64,000 bases of DNA from Microbacterium sp. H1-D42 (GTDB lineage Bacteria > Actinomycetota > Actinomycetes > Actinomycetales > Microbacteriaceae): the NCBI RefSeq assembly GCF_022637555.1, contig NZ_CP093342.1, forward strand, positions 2,170,001-2,234,000, written 5' to 3'. The position numbers were made by a program, and so were the translations under genes. Within the stretch, counting starts at the first letter, position 1. Each line of letters starts with the position of its first letter. Shown piece after piece: positions 48,788-57,813 of the stretch. Under the pieces are notes generated by a model. It had not been told where the DNA came from and searched no databases. It saw only the letters and a list, made by a program, of their open reading frames with translations.

Positions 48788-50455
48788 TCACATCCGCTCC
48801 GGCGCCGACACGCCGAGCAGCCCGAGTCCGTTGCGCAGTACCTGGCCGGTGGCGTCGTTCAGCCAGAGGCGGGTGCGATGCACGGTCTCGAGCGGGTCGT
48901 CGCCCTTCGGAATGACCCGGCAGCTGTCGTACCAGCGGTGGTAGAGACCCGCCAGCTCTTCCAGGTAGCGGGCGATGCGGTGCGGCTCGCGAACCTCGGC
49001 TGCGAATCCGACGATGCGGGGGAACTCCTGCAGCGCGCCGAGCAGCGCGCTCTCGGTCTCGTGCGTGAGCAGCTCAGGAGCGAACTCCGAGCGATCGACG
49101 CCGGAGTCAGCCGCGTTGCGCGCAACGTTGTGTGTGCGCGCATGTGCGTACTGCACGTAGAACACCGGGTTGTCGTTGGTGCGCTTCTGCAGCAGCTCGG
49201 GGTCGAGGTCGAGAGGCGAATCGGCCGGAGAGCGCTCCAGCGAGTACCGCAGAGCATCGGTGCCAAGCCAGTCGAGCAGATCGTCCATCTCGATGATGTT
49301 GCCGGCACGCTTGCTGAGGCGCGCACCGTTGATCGAGACCATCTGCCCGATCAGTACCTGGATGTTCTTCGCGGGGTCCTCACCGGCCGCACCTGCGACC
49401 GCCTTGAGCCTGTTGACGTAGCCGTGGTGGTCGGCACCGAGCAGGTAGATCTTGTTCTGGAAGCCCCGGTCGCCCTTGTTCAGGTAGTACGCGGCATCGG
49501 CGGCGAAGTACGTGTACTCGCCGTTGGAGCGCCGGATCACGCGATCCTTGTCGTCGGTGAAGTCCGTGGTGCGCACCCACACCGCGCCGTCTTCGTCGAA
49601 CACATGTCCCTGTGCGCGCAGGCGGTCCACCGCCTGATCCACCAGGCTCGGTGACCCCCCGGTGCCAGCGGCATGCAGGGTGCGCTCCGAGAACCACACG
49701 TCGAACGGCACGTTGAACCGCTCGAGTGACGCCTTGATCTCGGAGAGCTGATACTCGTAGGCCTGGTCGCGGGCGATGACGAGCTGCTCGTCGTGCGGCA
49801 GGTCGAGGAGTCCTGGGTGTGCCGCGAGCACGCGGGTGGCGAGGTCCGTGATGTACTCACCGGGGTACCCGCCCTCCGGAGTCGGTTCGCCCTTGATCGC
49901 GGCGAGCACCGACTGGCCGAAGCGCTCCATCTGCGCGCCGGCGTCGTTGATGTAGTACTCGCGCGCGGCCGTCGCTCCGCTGGCGAGCAGCAGGCGCACG
50001 ATCGAGTCGCCCAGCGCCGCCCAGCGCGTGTGCGCGATGTGCAGCGGGCCGGTCGGGTTCGCCGAGACGAATTCGACGTTGACGGACACGCCCGCCTGGG
50101 AGTCGTTGGTGCCGTAGGCATCGGCCGCATCGACGATCGTCTTCGCGAGCGCTCCGGCCGCGGCGGCCTCAAGACGGATGTTGATGAAGCCGGGGCCGGC
50201 GACGTCGACACTGGCAATGCCATCGACATGCTGGAGGTCATCCGCGATCTGCTGCGCGAGCTCACGCGGATTCGTGCCGAATGGCTTCGCCAGCCGCATG
50301 GCGATGTTGGTCGCCCAGTCGCCGTGGTCGCGGTTGCGGGGGCGCTCGAGCACGATGTCGGATGCTGTCAGAGCCGGCGCTTCATCGGGACGTCGCTCGG
50401 CCGCGATGGGGACGAGGACGGACAGGACGGCAGCGGAAAGGGAATCTGGGCTCAT
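48788..50455 (-). CDS. argS: Arginyl-tRNA synthetase
   Basis: A 555-residue class I synthetase. The HIGH-like motif is NPTGPLHIAHTRWAALGDS, the N-terminal Add-1 domain includes HGDWATNIAMRLAKPFG, and the catalytic core contains LLGADHHGYVNRLKAV and the region SKRAGNIIEMDDLL (KMSK equivalent, here LSKRAG). The anticodon-binding DALR domain is intact. A -10 box TAGACT (50465-50470) lies 10 bases before the ATG. Confidence 0.97.
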   Translation of the reverse strand: MSPDSLSAAVLSVLVPIAAERRPDEAPALTASDIVLERPRNRDHGDWATNIAMRLAKPFGTNPRELAQQIADDLQHVDGIASVDVAGPGFINIRLEAAAAGALAKTIVDAADAYGTNDSQAGVSVNVEFVSANPTGPLHIAHTRWAALGDSIVRLLLASGATAAREYYINDAGAQMERFGQSVLAAIKGEPTPEGGYPGEYITDLATRVLAAHPGLLDLPHDEQLVIARDQAYEYQLSEIKASLERFNVPFDVWFSERTLHAAGTGGSPSLVDQAVDRLRAQGHVFDEDGAVWVRTTDFTDDKDRVIRRSNGEYTYFAADAAYYLNKGDRGFQNKIYLLGADHHGYVNRLKAVAGAAGEDPAKNIQVLIGQMVSINGARLSKRAGNIIEMDDLLDWLGTDALRYSLERSPADSPLDLDPELLQKRTNDNPVFYVQYAHARTHNVARNAADSGVDRSEFAPELLTHETESALLGALQEFPRIVGFAAEVREPHRIARYLEELAGLYHRWYDSCRVIPKGDDPLETVHRTRLWLNDATGQVLRNGLGLLGVSAPERM

Positions 50456-50494
50456 AGCCGCTCCAGTCTACGGCCCACAGCCGCGGACCACGTG

Positions 50495-51478
50495 TCAGCG
50501 GAAGGCCGCCAGAGTCTCGGTCAGTCGCGCCAGGATCACGTCGTCCGCGGCACCACCCGCGGCGCGCACCGCCAGCATCGCCGCACCGACGGCCCCGTCG
50601 CTGACCGGACGCAGCTCCAGACCATCGGCGGCGGTCCCCAGCCGCGCGAGGAAGGCATCGCGCACGGGTCCGGTGCGCGCCACGACGCTGCCGCCGATCA
50701 CCAGCGGGCCAGGGCCGGTGAGCACCGCTGACAGCGTGTCGGCCAGGTGCTCGCCTGCTTCCGTGAGGATGCCAAGCGCGACAGCATCCGAATCCTCGAA
50801 TGCGAGCGGGGCGAGACCGGCCAACTCGATCGGCGGGTGGCCGTACAGCAGCCCGACGAGCTGCTCGAGTTCCTCACTGCGCCCGAACTGCCTCACGTCG
50901 GTGCGCTGCAGCCCGTAGCGGGCGAGCACGCCGTCGGTCAGCGTCGTTCGCGGACCCGTGTGGTCGAGGTCCTGCACGGCCGCACGCGCGATGGCATGGC
51001 CGATCCAGAATCCGCTGCCGCGGTCGCCGACCAGCCAGCCGAGCCCATCCCCTGTGCCGTCGATGATCCCGTTCTGCACCCTGACGACGCACGCACCAGT
51101 TCCGGAGACGAGTGCGTACCCGAACGTGTCCGCTGCGCCGCTGAAGTAGGTCGCGAGCAGGTCGGCCTCGAACACCAGGGCCCCATCGAATCCCTGCGTG
51201 ACCAGCCGATCGCGCAGCCAGCCATGATCGCCGGTGGCCCGCATCCCCGCCATCGCGGCGACCACGACAGAGGCTTCGGAGAGGGAGCGGCCGGAGTGCG
51301 CAAGGGCCTGCGCGATGGCATCCAGCACTCCATCGGCGGCGCGTTCCGGGCCTGCGGAGATCGGATTGCCGCGGCCGCCGACGCCGTAGCCGAGGCACCG
51401 CCCATGCCGGTCCGTGACCAGCGCGCGGGTAGACGTTCCCCCGGCGTCGAGACCGATGAGGAGCGGTTCGTGATTCAT
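50495..51478 (-). CDS. N-acetylglucosamine kinase-like protein (BadF/BcrAD family)
   Basis: A 327-residue ASKHA-fold sugar kinase. The phosphate 1 motif is LDAGGTSTRALVTD (residues 9-22), and the motifs GTGACVV and GWLVGDRGSGFWIGHAI are typical of GlcNAc and glucosamine kinases of this family. It is transcribed divergently from the RpiR regulator and the amino-sugar ABC transporter genes, so GlcNAc or a related amino sugar is the likely substrate; that is inference from context. Confidence 0.88.
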   Translation of the reverse strand: MNHEPLLIGLDAGGTSTRALVTDRHGRCLGYGVGGRGNPISAGPERAADGVLDAIAQALAHSGRSLSEASVVVAAMAGMRATGDHGWLRDRLVTQGFDGALVFEADLLATYFSGAADTFGYALVSGTGACVVRVQNGIIDGTGDGLGWLVGDRGSGFWIGHAIARAAVQDLDHTGPRTTLTDGVLARYGLQRTDVRQFGRSEELEQLVGLLYGHPPIELAGLAPLAFEDSDAVALGILTEAGEHLADTLSAVLTGPGPLVIGGSVVARTGPVRDAFLARLGTAADGLELRPVSDGAVGAAMLAVRAAGGAADDVILARLTETLAAFR

Positions 51479-51512
51479 TTGTGATCTCGTCCTGTTTGAC
51501 GTTTTCGTCGCG

Positions 51513-51527
51513 TGAGAATAGTTTTCA
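51513..51527. promoter_or_regulatory. Operator-like inverted repeat between kinase and regulator genes
   Basis: TGAGAA-TAG-TTTTCA is an imperfect palindrome (one mismatch) in an AT-rich pocket of a GC-rich gap between two divergent genes. It is a good candidate site for the RpiR protein. No binding data exist here. Confidence 0.45.
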
Positions 51528-51588
51528 TTTCAACAGACATCTCAGGTCGACGACGGCCGGAGTCACTTCAGGGAAGAAGTTGGAGGCA

Positions 51589-52530
51589 ATGGTGCCACGG
51601 ACCACAGGCAACGGCAACGGCGGAGGTCTGACGATCGCACGTCGGATCGCAGCGGGTCGCCGCGCAATGCCGACGGCGATGAGCAAGATCGCCGATGTCG
51701 TGTCCGAGCACCCGGCCGCTCCAGTCGAACTCACCATCACCGAGCTGGCCGAGCGCGCCGGAACCTCACCTGCCACGGTCACCAGGTTCTGCCGAGCACT
51801 GGGCTTCGACGGCTACACGCAGTTCCGCGTCGGCGTCGCCAGCGAGATCGGCCGCGGCGACGCGGACGAGAGCTGGCAGGCGGACATCGGCCAGGAGTTC
51901 GGCGCCGAGGACGAAGCCGGAAAGGTGCTGCAGACCCTCGTCGCCCTGCACGTCGAGAACCTCGAGACCACGGCCGCCCATCTCGACCTGGACGTCGTGC
52001 TGCGCGTCGCCGACGCGATCGCCGCCAGCCGGCACGTCGACATCTACGGCGTCGGCGGCAGCGGGGTCATCGCCCGCGAGTTCCAGGCCCGCATGTACCG
52101 CATCGGCGTCAACGCCCATGCCTGGTCCGACGTGCACGAGGGCCTCACCAGCGCGGTCATGCAGAACAGCGAATCTGTCGCGATCGGCATCTCGAGCACC
52201 GGGCGCACCGAAGAGACCGTGCAGATGCTGTCGCAGGCGCGCGCCGCCGGCGCCTTCACCGTCGCCATCACCCACGACACCGACTCCTGGCTCGCCGGCC
52301 TCGCCGACGTCTCACTCGCCACCGCCGAGCCCACCCCGTACCTGCGCCCTGACGACCTGTCGGTGAAGCACTCACAGTTGCTCGTGCTGGATCTGCTCTA
52401 CCTGCTGGTCGCCCAGCAGACCTTCGGCGTCGCCACGACGCACCTCGCCGCAAGCGCGATGGCCGTCTCCGGTCACCGACGCTCGGCCCGAGCCGCCCGT
52501 ACACCAGCCCTGCAAGAGGAGAGCCGATGA
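51589..52530 (+). CDS. RpiR/MurR-type transcriptional regulator with SIS domain
   Basis: A 313-residue regulator: an N-terminal helix-turn-helix of the RpiR type (about residues 40-85, LTITELAERAGTSPATVTRFCRALGFDGYTQFR) and a C-terminal SIS domain (about 130-270, DIYGVGGSGVIAREFQARM and VAIGISSTGRTEETV) that senses a sugar phosphate. ATG 51589 was chosen because TTGGAGG lies upstream; the frame is open further upstream to 51481, but the added residues are not conserved in character. The stop overlaps the start of the SIS gene (ATGA). Confidence 0.92.
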   Translation: MVPRTTGNGNGGGLTIARRIAAGRRAMPTAMSKIADVVSEHPAAPVELTITELAERAGTSPATVTRFCRALGFDGYTQFRVGVASEIGRGDADESWQADIGQEFGAEDEAGKVLQTLVALHVENLETTAAHLDLDVVLRVADAIAASRHVDIYGVGGSGVIAREFQARMYRIGVNAHAWSDVHEGLTSAVMQNSESVAIGISSTGRTEETVQMLSQARAAGAFTVAITHDTDSWLAGLADVSLATAEPTPYLRPDDLSVKHSQLLVLDLLYLLVAQQTFGVATTHLAASAMAVSGHRRSARAARTPALQEESR

Positions 52531-53285
52531 GCGCCACACCAACCGATCTGCTGCGCGAGGCGACGACCCGCCTCGAGCGCCTTGCCGCCGATGCCGAATC
52601 CGGTGCGCTGGATGCGGCGATCACCATCCTGGTCGACGCCCTCGACCGGGGCGGCGTACTGCATGCCTTCGGCACCGGCCACTCCGAGGCGTTCGCCATG
52701 GAGATCGCCGGGCGCGCTGGTGGGCTCATCCCCACCAGCAAGTTCAGTCTGCGCGACATCGTGCTACACGGTGACCGCGACATCTCGGTCCTCGAGGGCG
52801 AGCCGCCGCTGGAGCGTCAGCCCTGGGTGGTGGAAGAGCTCATGGCGACCGTGCCGGTTCACGAGCACGATGTGTTCCTCATCGCCTCGAACTCCGGTGT
52901 CAACGGCTCGATCGTCGGCACCGCTCTCTGGGCGAAGGAGCGCGGTCACCGCGTCATCGCCGTCACGAGCCTTGATCACACCGCACGGGTCGAGCCCAAG
53001 CACCCCAGCGGCAAGCGCCTCAGCGAGGTCGCCGACGTCGTCATCGACAATCTCGCCCCCTACGGCGATGCCACGCTCGAGGTCGCCGACGGCATCGGCG
53101 CCGGCGCGATCTCGTCGATCACCGCAGCGTTCATCGCGCAGCTGCTGACGCTCGGCGTCGCGCGCACGATCGCCGCACGCGGTGAGACGCCCCCGATGTA
53201 CATCTCCGCCAACATTCCCGGCGGCGATGAGCACAACTCCGTCCTTGAGGACCGCTACGCGGGCCACATCCGGCGGGGAGCCTGA
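52527..53285 (+). CDS. SIS-domain phosphosugar isomerase-like protein (UPF0309)
   Basis: A 252-residue stand-alone SIS protein of the UPF0309 group. It shows HAFGTGHSEAFAMEIAGRAGGLIP, LIASNSGVNGSIV and PSGKRLSEVADVVIDNLAPYGDA. Family members are found beside NgcEFG-like transporters and sugar kinases; deaminase, isomerase or binding function is not proven. The start overlaps the regulator stop by 4 bases. Confidence 0.85.
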   Translation: MSATPTDLLREATTRLERLAADAESGALDAAITILVDALDRGGVLHAFGTGHSEAFAMEIAGRAGGLIPTSKFSLRDIVLHGDRDISVLEGEPPLERQPWVVEELMATVPVHEHDVFLIASNSGVNGSIVGTALWAKERGHRVIAVTSLDHTARVEPKHPSGKRLSEVADVVIDNLAPYGDATLEVADGIGAGAISSITAAFIAQLLTLGVARTIAARGETPPMYISANIPGGDEHNSVLEDRYAGHIRRGA

Positions 53286-53342
53286 TCGGATCTCCGGTCG
53301 GCCCGAACCCACACCGATCACATCACAACGGAAGGTAAAGAG

Positions 53343-54761
53343 ATGGAACTCAACGAAGCATCCATCAGCCGTCGCAACCTGCTGCGCGGCGCGGCTGCCG
53401 CAGCAGTGCTGCTGCCGTTCGGCGCGACCCTCGCGTCCTGCGCAGCGCCCGGCGGCGGAGGCGGCGACAAGAAGCCCGAGGGCGATGTCACCGCTGACAA
53501 CCCGTTCGGCGTCGCAGCCAACTCGAAGGTCGACGCTGTCGTCTTCGACGGTGGCTACGGCATCGACTACGTGCAGAACGCGGCGAAGATCATGGAGGGC
53601 AACAAGGCTCTCGACGGCGTGACCATCAAGGTCTCGGCGTCCACCAAGATCGCGCAGGAACTGCAGCCCCGCTTCGTCGGTGGCAACCCGCCGGACCTCA
53701 TCGACAACTCGGGTGCCAACTCGATCGGCTGGAACACGATCCTCGACCAGCTCGAGGACCTCAGCTCGGTGCTCGAGTCGAACAACCTCGAGGGCAAGAA
53801 GATCGCGGACACGCTGTTCGACGGTGTGAAGGCTCCCGGCACGTTCGGCGACAAGTTCGCGGCCATCAACTACGTGTTCACCACGTACGCGCTGTGGTAC
53901 TCGGGCAGCCTGTTCAAGGACAACGGCTGGGAGGCTCCCAAGACGTGGGAGGACCTCGAGAAGCTCGGCGCTGCCGCCAAGGAGAAGGGCAAGTACCTCT
54001 TCCTGTGGGGCAAGGAGGCGGCGACCTACTACCAGACGTTCGTCATCGACTCCGCCGTCATCCAGTCGGGCGACGACGTGCGTCTGCCGCTCGAGAACCT
54101 GGAGGAGGGCTGCTGGTCGCACCCCACCCTGCAGGCCATCCTCACCAAGTTCCACGCCATGATCCAGGCCGGCTACGTCAAGCCCGGTGGCGGTGGCACG
54201 CAGTTCACCCAGGCCCAGGCTCAGTGGAGCCTCGACCAGGAGGCGCTGCTCTACCCGTCTGGTTCGTGGATCGAGAACGAGATGAAGAAGACCACGAAGG
54301 ATGGCTTCGAGATGATGGGCGTCCGCGAGACGCCCCTCGACGGCAACGCCACCACCCCAGCCGGGTACATGCGCGCTGAGGCCGGTGAGCCGTTCATCGT
54401 GCCGACGAACTCGAAGAACCCGGCCGGTGGCAAGGAGCTTCTGCGCACGATGCTCTCCGCCGACGCAGCCGCGTCGTTCTCGAAGAGCAAGCTCGCGCCG
54501 ACCGTCGTCAAGGGCACCGTTCCCGCTGACGGCTTCGGCTCGACCGCGCTCGTCTCGCAGGTCGAGATGATCGATGCCGCAGGTGCCGGCATGTTCACGA
54601 TCAAGTCGACCAACCTGTACGGCATGAACTCCGACCAGCTGCCCATCTGGAACTCGTTCCTGGATGGCAAGATGACGGTCGCCGAGATCACCAAGCAGCT
54701 GCAGGCGCTGGTCGACAAGATCCGCAACGACAGCTCCATTGAGAAGATCGAGATCAAGTGA
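53343..54761 (+). CDS. Amino-sugar ABC transporter binding lipoprotein (NgcE-like)
   Basis: A 472-residue exported solute-binding protein. The N-terminus has a twin-arginine motif (SRRNLL, residues 9-14) and a lipobox with Cys33 (LASC), so it is probably a Tat-exported lipoprotein. Binding domain motifs typical of NgcE (GlcNAc / N,N'-diacetylchitobiose) include the opening AVVFDGGYGIDYVQNAA and the Trp-rich sugar face WYSGSLFKDNGWEAPKTWEDL. GGAAGG lies 8 bases before the ATG. The substrate is assigned from family resemblance and the kinase and SIS neighbours. Confidence 0.9.
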   Translation: MELNEASISRRNLLRGAAAAAVLLPFGATLASCAAPGGGGGDKKPEGDVTADNPFGVAANSKVDAVVFDGGYGIDYVQNAAKIMEGNKALDGVTIKVSASTKIAQELQPRFVGGNPPDLIDNSGANSIGWNTILDQLEDLSSVLESNNLEGKKIADTLFDGVKAPGTFGDKFAAINYVFTTYALWYSGSLFKDNGWEAPKTWEDLEKLGAAAKEKGKYLFLWGKEAATYYQTFVIDSAVIQSGDDVRLPLENLEEGCWSHPTLQAILTKFHAMIQAGYVKPGGGGTQFTQAQAQWSLDQEALLYPSGSWIENEMKKTTKDGFEMMGVRETPLDGNATTPAGYMRAEAGEPFIVPTNSKNPAGGKELLRTMLSADAAASFSKSKLAPTVVKGTVPADGFGSTALVSQVEMIDAAGAGMFTIKSTNLYGMNSDQLPIWNSFLDGKMTVAEITKQLQALVDKIRNDSSIEKIEIK

Positions 54762-55783
54762 CCTCTTCGACCACTACTGGTGGTCCCGAGCTGCAGACCG
54801 CTGCGGTGACTGCAGCACGCACGGGGCGACGCAAGTCGCCCCGTGCGGGGGTCCCGCGCAAACTCACGTTCGACTACGTGTCGTTCCTGCTCGTCTTCCT
54901 CGGGCTTCCACTGGCGATCTTCCTGATCTTCGTGATCTCGCCGTTCGTTCAGGCTGTCTACTACTCGATGACGAACTGGACCGGCTTCTCGCCGAACATG
55001 GACTTCATCGGCGTGCAGAACTTCGTGAAGCTGTTCCAGGACACGACGTTCCTGCAGGCGATGGGCAACAACATCCTGCTCGCGATCGTCGTGCCGCTGG
55101 TCACCCTCACCATCGCGATGATCTTCGCGAGCATGATCACTGTCGGCGGCCCGAGCCACGGCCAGGTCCGCGGGCTCAAGGGCTCCAGCTTCTACCGGGT
55201 GGTGTCGTTCTTCCCGTACGTCATCCCCGCGATCGTCATCGCGATCCTGTGGAACATGATCTACACCCCGAGCGGCCTGCTGAACGGCGTGCTCGAGCTG
55301 TTCGGCCTCGACATGAACGAGTACGCATGGCTGGGTGATGAGCGCACCGCCATGGGTGCGACGATCTTCGTCATCGTGTGGAGCATGGTCGGCTTCTACA
55401 TGGTGCTGTTCGTCGCCGCGATCAAGGGCATCCCCTCGGAGACGCTCGAGGCCGCTCGCATCGACGGCGCCGGACGGTTCCGGACGCTGACGTCGATCCT
55501 GCTTCCGCAGATCCGCGACAACGTGCAGACCGCGTACATCTATCTCGGCATCCTCGCACTCGACGCGTTCGTGTACATGGCTGGTCTGAACGCGACCGGT
55601 GGCCCCGGCAACAGCACGCTGGTGATGAGCCAGTACCTGTTCCGCACCGCATTCGAGAAGGGCCAATTCGGTCTCGCAAGTGCCATGGGTGTCGTCCTCG
55701 CCGTGATGACCCTGCTGTTCGCCGCAATCGTCATCGGCGTGTTCCGCCTGATCGGCGGCAAGGATGAAGGGGGACGCTCATGA
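54758..55783 (+). CDS. ABC transporter permease (NgcF-like)
   Basis: A 341-residue MalF-type permease with six membrane helices and the EAA loop AAIKGIPSETLEAARIDGAGRF that docks the ATPase. GTG start overlaps the binding-protein stop by 4 bases (GTGA). The N-terminal 45 residues are polar and basic (GRRKSPRAGVPRKLTF). Confidence 0.93.
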   Translation: MTSSTTTGGPELQTAAVTAARTGRRKSPRAGVPRKLTFDYVSFLLVFLGLPLAIFLIFVISPFVQAVYYSMTNWTGFSPNMDFIGVQNFVKLFQDTTFLQAMGNNILLAIVVPLVTLTIAMIFASMITVGGPSHGQVRGLKGSSFYRVVSFFPYVIPAIVIAILWNMIYTPSGLLNGVLELFGLDMNEYAWLGDERTAMGATIFVIVWSMVGFYMVLFVAAIKGIPSETLEAARIDGAGRFRTLTSILLPQIRDNVQTAYIYLGILALDAFVYMAGLNATGGPGNSTLVMSQYLFRTAFEKGQFGLASAMGVVLAVMTLLFAAIVIGVFRLIGGKDEGGRS

Positions 55784-56691
55784 GCACCGAAACGCGCGCA
55801 GCGGTCACCATCGACCGCAAGTCACGGGCGAAGACGCCCCGTACCCGCACCACGAAGGAGACCGCGGGCGACAAGTGGGTCGGAGGCGTTTCACACGTCG
55901 TTCTCGCGATCTGGTCGATCATCGTCATTCTGCCGATGGTGTGGACATTCGTCGGCTCGTTCAAGACCACCAAAGAGATCTTCGCCTCTCCGTTCGGCCT
56001 ACCCGCGAACTGGAGCTTCGAGAACTACGTCAACGCCTGGGTGAAGAACAGCTTCGGCCAGATGTTCCTCAACACCATCATCGTCGTGGGCGGCTCGCTC
56101 GTGCTGGTGATGATCCTCGGCGCGATGTGCGCGTACGTGCTGGCTCGGTTCTCCCTGCCCGGCAGCAGGGTGATCTACTACCTGATGCTCGCAGGACTGA
56201 CCTTCCCGGTGTTCCTCGCCATCGTGCCGCTGTTCTTCATCCTGCAGGGCATGGGGCTGTTGAACACGCTGCCCGGTCTGATCCTCACCTACGTGGGCTT
56301 CGCTCTGCCGTTCACGGTGTTCTTCCTGTTCTCGTTCTTCAAATCGCTGCCGTACGAGATCCAGGAAGCCGCCTACGTGGATGGCGCCAGCGAGTGGCGC
56401 ACGTTCTTCACGGTGATGCTGCCGATGGCGAAGCCCGGCATGGCCGCGATCGCGATCATGAACTTCCTCGGTCTGTGGAACCAGTTCCTGCTGCCGATCT
56501 CGCTGAACACGAACCAGGACAACTACGTGCTGTCGCAGGGTATGGCGAGCTTCGCTTCGGCGGCCGGCTACCAGGTGGACTTCGGTGCGCTGTTCGCGGC
56601 AGTGATCATCACGATCGTGCCCGTGCTGATCGTGTACGTCCTGTTCCAGCGTCAGCTGCAGGGCTCCGTGTCCCAGGGCACGTCCAAGTAG
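55780..56691 (+). CDS. ABC transporter permease (NgcG-like)
   Basis: A 303-residue MalG-type permease with six membrane helices and the EAA loop SLPYEIQEAAYVDGASEWRTF. ATG overlaps ngcF by 4 bases. No ATPase gene follows; such systems usually share the multi-substrate ATPase MsiK, encoded elsewhere. Confidence 0.93.
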   Translation: MSTETRAAVTIDRKSRAKTPRTRTTKETAGDKWVGGVSHVVLAIWSIIVILPMVWTFVGSFKTTKEIFASPFGLPANWSFENYVNAWVKNSFGQMFLNTIIVVGGSLVLVMILGAMCAYVLARFSLPGSRVIYYLMLAGLTFPVFLAIVPLFFILQGMGLLNTLPGLILTYVGFALPFTVFFLFSFFKSLPYEIQEAAYVDGASEWRTFFTVMLPMAKPGMAAIAIMNFLGLWNQFLLPISLNTNQDNYVLSQGMASFASAAGYQVDFGALFAAVIITIVPVLIVYVLFQRQLQGSVSQGTSK

Positions 56692-56704
56692 CATCCGATG
56701 CACA

Positions 56705-56747
56705 GCAGATCGCCCCTGCCCGCCTCGGCGCGGCAGGGGCGATCTGC
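56705..56747 (+). terminator. Terminator of the amino-sugar operon
   Basis: A perfect 16-bp stem, GCAGATCGCCCCTGCC (56705-56720) with GGCAGGGGCGATCTGC (56732-56747), loop 11, then TTCTC. It ends the NgcEFG operon. Confidence 0.88.
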
Positions 56748-56809
56748 TTCTCACCCCGTGTCTCGCATACGGTGATCGGTCCGGAATTCGTCAGATGCCA
56801 TTGTTCACC

Positions 56810-56815
56810 TACACT
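56810..56815 (+). promoter_or_regulatory. -10 box, leaderless type
   Basis: TACACT ends 7 bases before the ATG at 56822. Confidence 0.45.
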
Positions 56816-56821
56816 CACCCC

Positions 56822-57616
56822 ATGACCCTGCACCCGCCGACCCGACGGCGCCGCCTGGCGGTCGTGATCATCGGCGTGGTCACCATCGCGCTCGCGGCCA
56901 TCCTCGGTGTGACGCGCCCCTGGATGCCGCCTGCTGAGACCGCGCCGATCGCCGCCGCCGCCGACGGTCTCTCCCCCGCGCCGCTTGCTCTGCCGGAGCA
57001 TCCGAAGGTGCTGGTGTTCGGCGACTCATGGACCTACGGTTCCGCGGCCACGGTGCCGACGCGGGGATACGCGTATCTGCTCGCCGATCTGATCGACGGC
57101 GAGACCATCGTCAGGGGCGTGCCGGGCAGCGGATACCAGCGGCCGGGCAGCATCGGACCGGTGTACGGCGAGCGCGTCAAGGCTTTGGATGCCCGAATCT
57201 TGCCGGACCTGATCATCATCCAAGGGTCGATCAACGACCGCCGCGAGGATCCGGCCGGGTACGCGGGCGCGGTGGGAGCCGTGTGGGATGCCATGGTCGC
57301 GAAGTTCCCTGACGTGCCGATCGCGATCCTCGGCCCCGCACCGCACGAGCTGCCTGTCGGCGCATCCACGGCGCGGATCGACCGCGACCTCGCCACCCTC
57401 GCCGCCGCTCGGAACTGGTGGTACATCTCCCCCGTGCAGGAGAAGTGGATCACCGATGAGAACTATCTCGACGTGATCGATGTCGGCCCTGGACGCAAGC
57501 ATCCTTCGAACGCCGGGCATGAGTATCTTGCGCAGAAACTGGCTGAGGCGCTCGACCGGCTCGGATCAGCGCCGGTGACCGCGGCTGACGGCTCGACGAC
57601 GCAGCCGGCGAAGTAG
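56822..57616 (+). CDS. SGNH/GDSL-type hydrolase, exported
   Basis: A 264-residue protein with an N-terminal signal or anchor (about 12-32, AVVIIGVVTIALAAILGV). The catalytic SGNH blocks are visible: GDSWTYG (Ser, about residue 70), GSINDR (Asn-Asp, block III) and RKHPSNAGHEYLA with the catalytic His near 230. It should be an esterase or acetylhydrolase acting outside the membrane. Leaderless start at ATG 56822. Confidence 0.88.
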   Translation: MTLHPPTRRRRLAVVIIGVVTIALAAILGVTRPWMPPAETAPIAAAADGLSPAPLALPEHPKVLVFGDSWTYGSAATVPTRGYAYLLADLIDGETIVRGVPGSGYQRPGSIGPVYGERVKALDARILPDLIIIQGSINDRREDPAGYAGAVGAVWDAMVAKFPDVPIAILGPAPHELPVGASTARIDRDLATLAAARNWWYISPVQEKWITDENYLDVIDVGPGRKHPSNAGHEYLAQKLAEALDRLGSAPVTAADGSTTQPAK

Positions 57617-57635
57617 AAACCAGACGACGCCGGGA

Positions 57636-57667
57636 CGAGAAAAGACCGCCCGAAAGCGGTCTTCTCG
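57636..57667. terminator. Bidirectional terminator between the SGNH gene and tRNA-Arg
   Basis: AAGACCGC (57642-57649) pairs with GCGGTCTT (57656-57663), flanked by GAGAA on one side and TTCTC on the other. On the minus strand it is followed by TTTTCTC, 5 bases beyond the tRNA 3' end. Confidence 0.85.
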
Positions 57668-57671
57668 TGTG

Positions 57672-57744
57672 TGCCCCCGACAGGAGTCGAACCTGCGACC
57701 TACGGTACCGGAAACCGGCGCTCTATCCACTGAGCTACGGAGGC
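57672..57744 (-). tRNA. tRNA-Arg (anticodon CCG)
   Basis: Reverse strand folds as a standard tRNA: acceptor GCCTCCG/CGGGGGC (one G-U pair), D-arm GCTC/GAGC with loop AGTGGATA, anticodon loop TTCCGGT giving CCG (reads CGG, Arg), T-arm GCAGG/CCTGT with TTCGACT, discriminator A. The 27-43 pair of the anticodon stem is a C-T mismatch. CCA is not encoded. Confidence 0.95.
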
Positions 57745-57813
57745 GTACCGGTCGAGCCTATCATTTGCGAGCACCGCTCCTGTGCAGCACGGGGCGCTCC
57801 GAACGGCGTCAGA

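Noticed and set aside
50495..56691. A classical MurNAc-6-P etherase (MurQ) operon
   Set aside because: The SIS protein matches UPF0309 rather than MurQ, and no EIIC/PTS gene is present.
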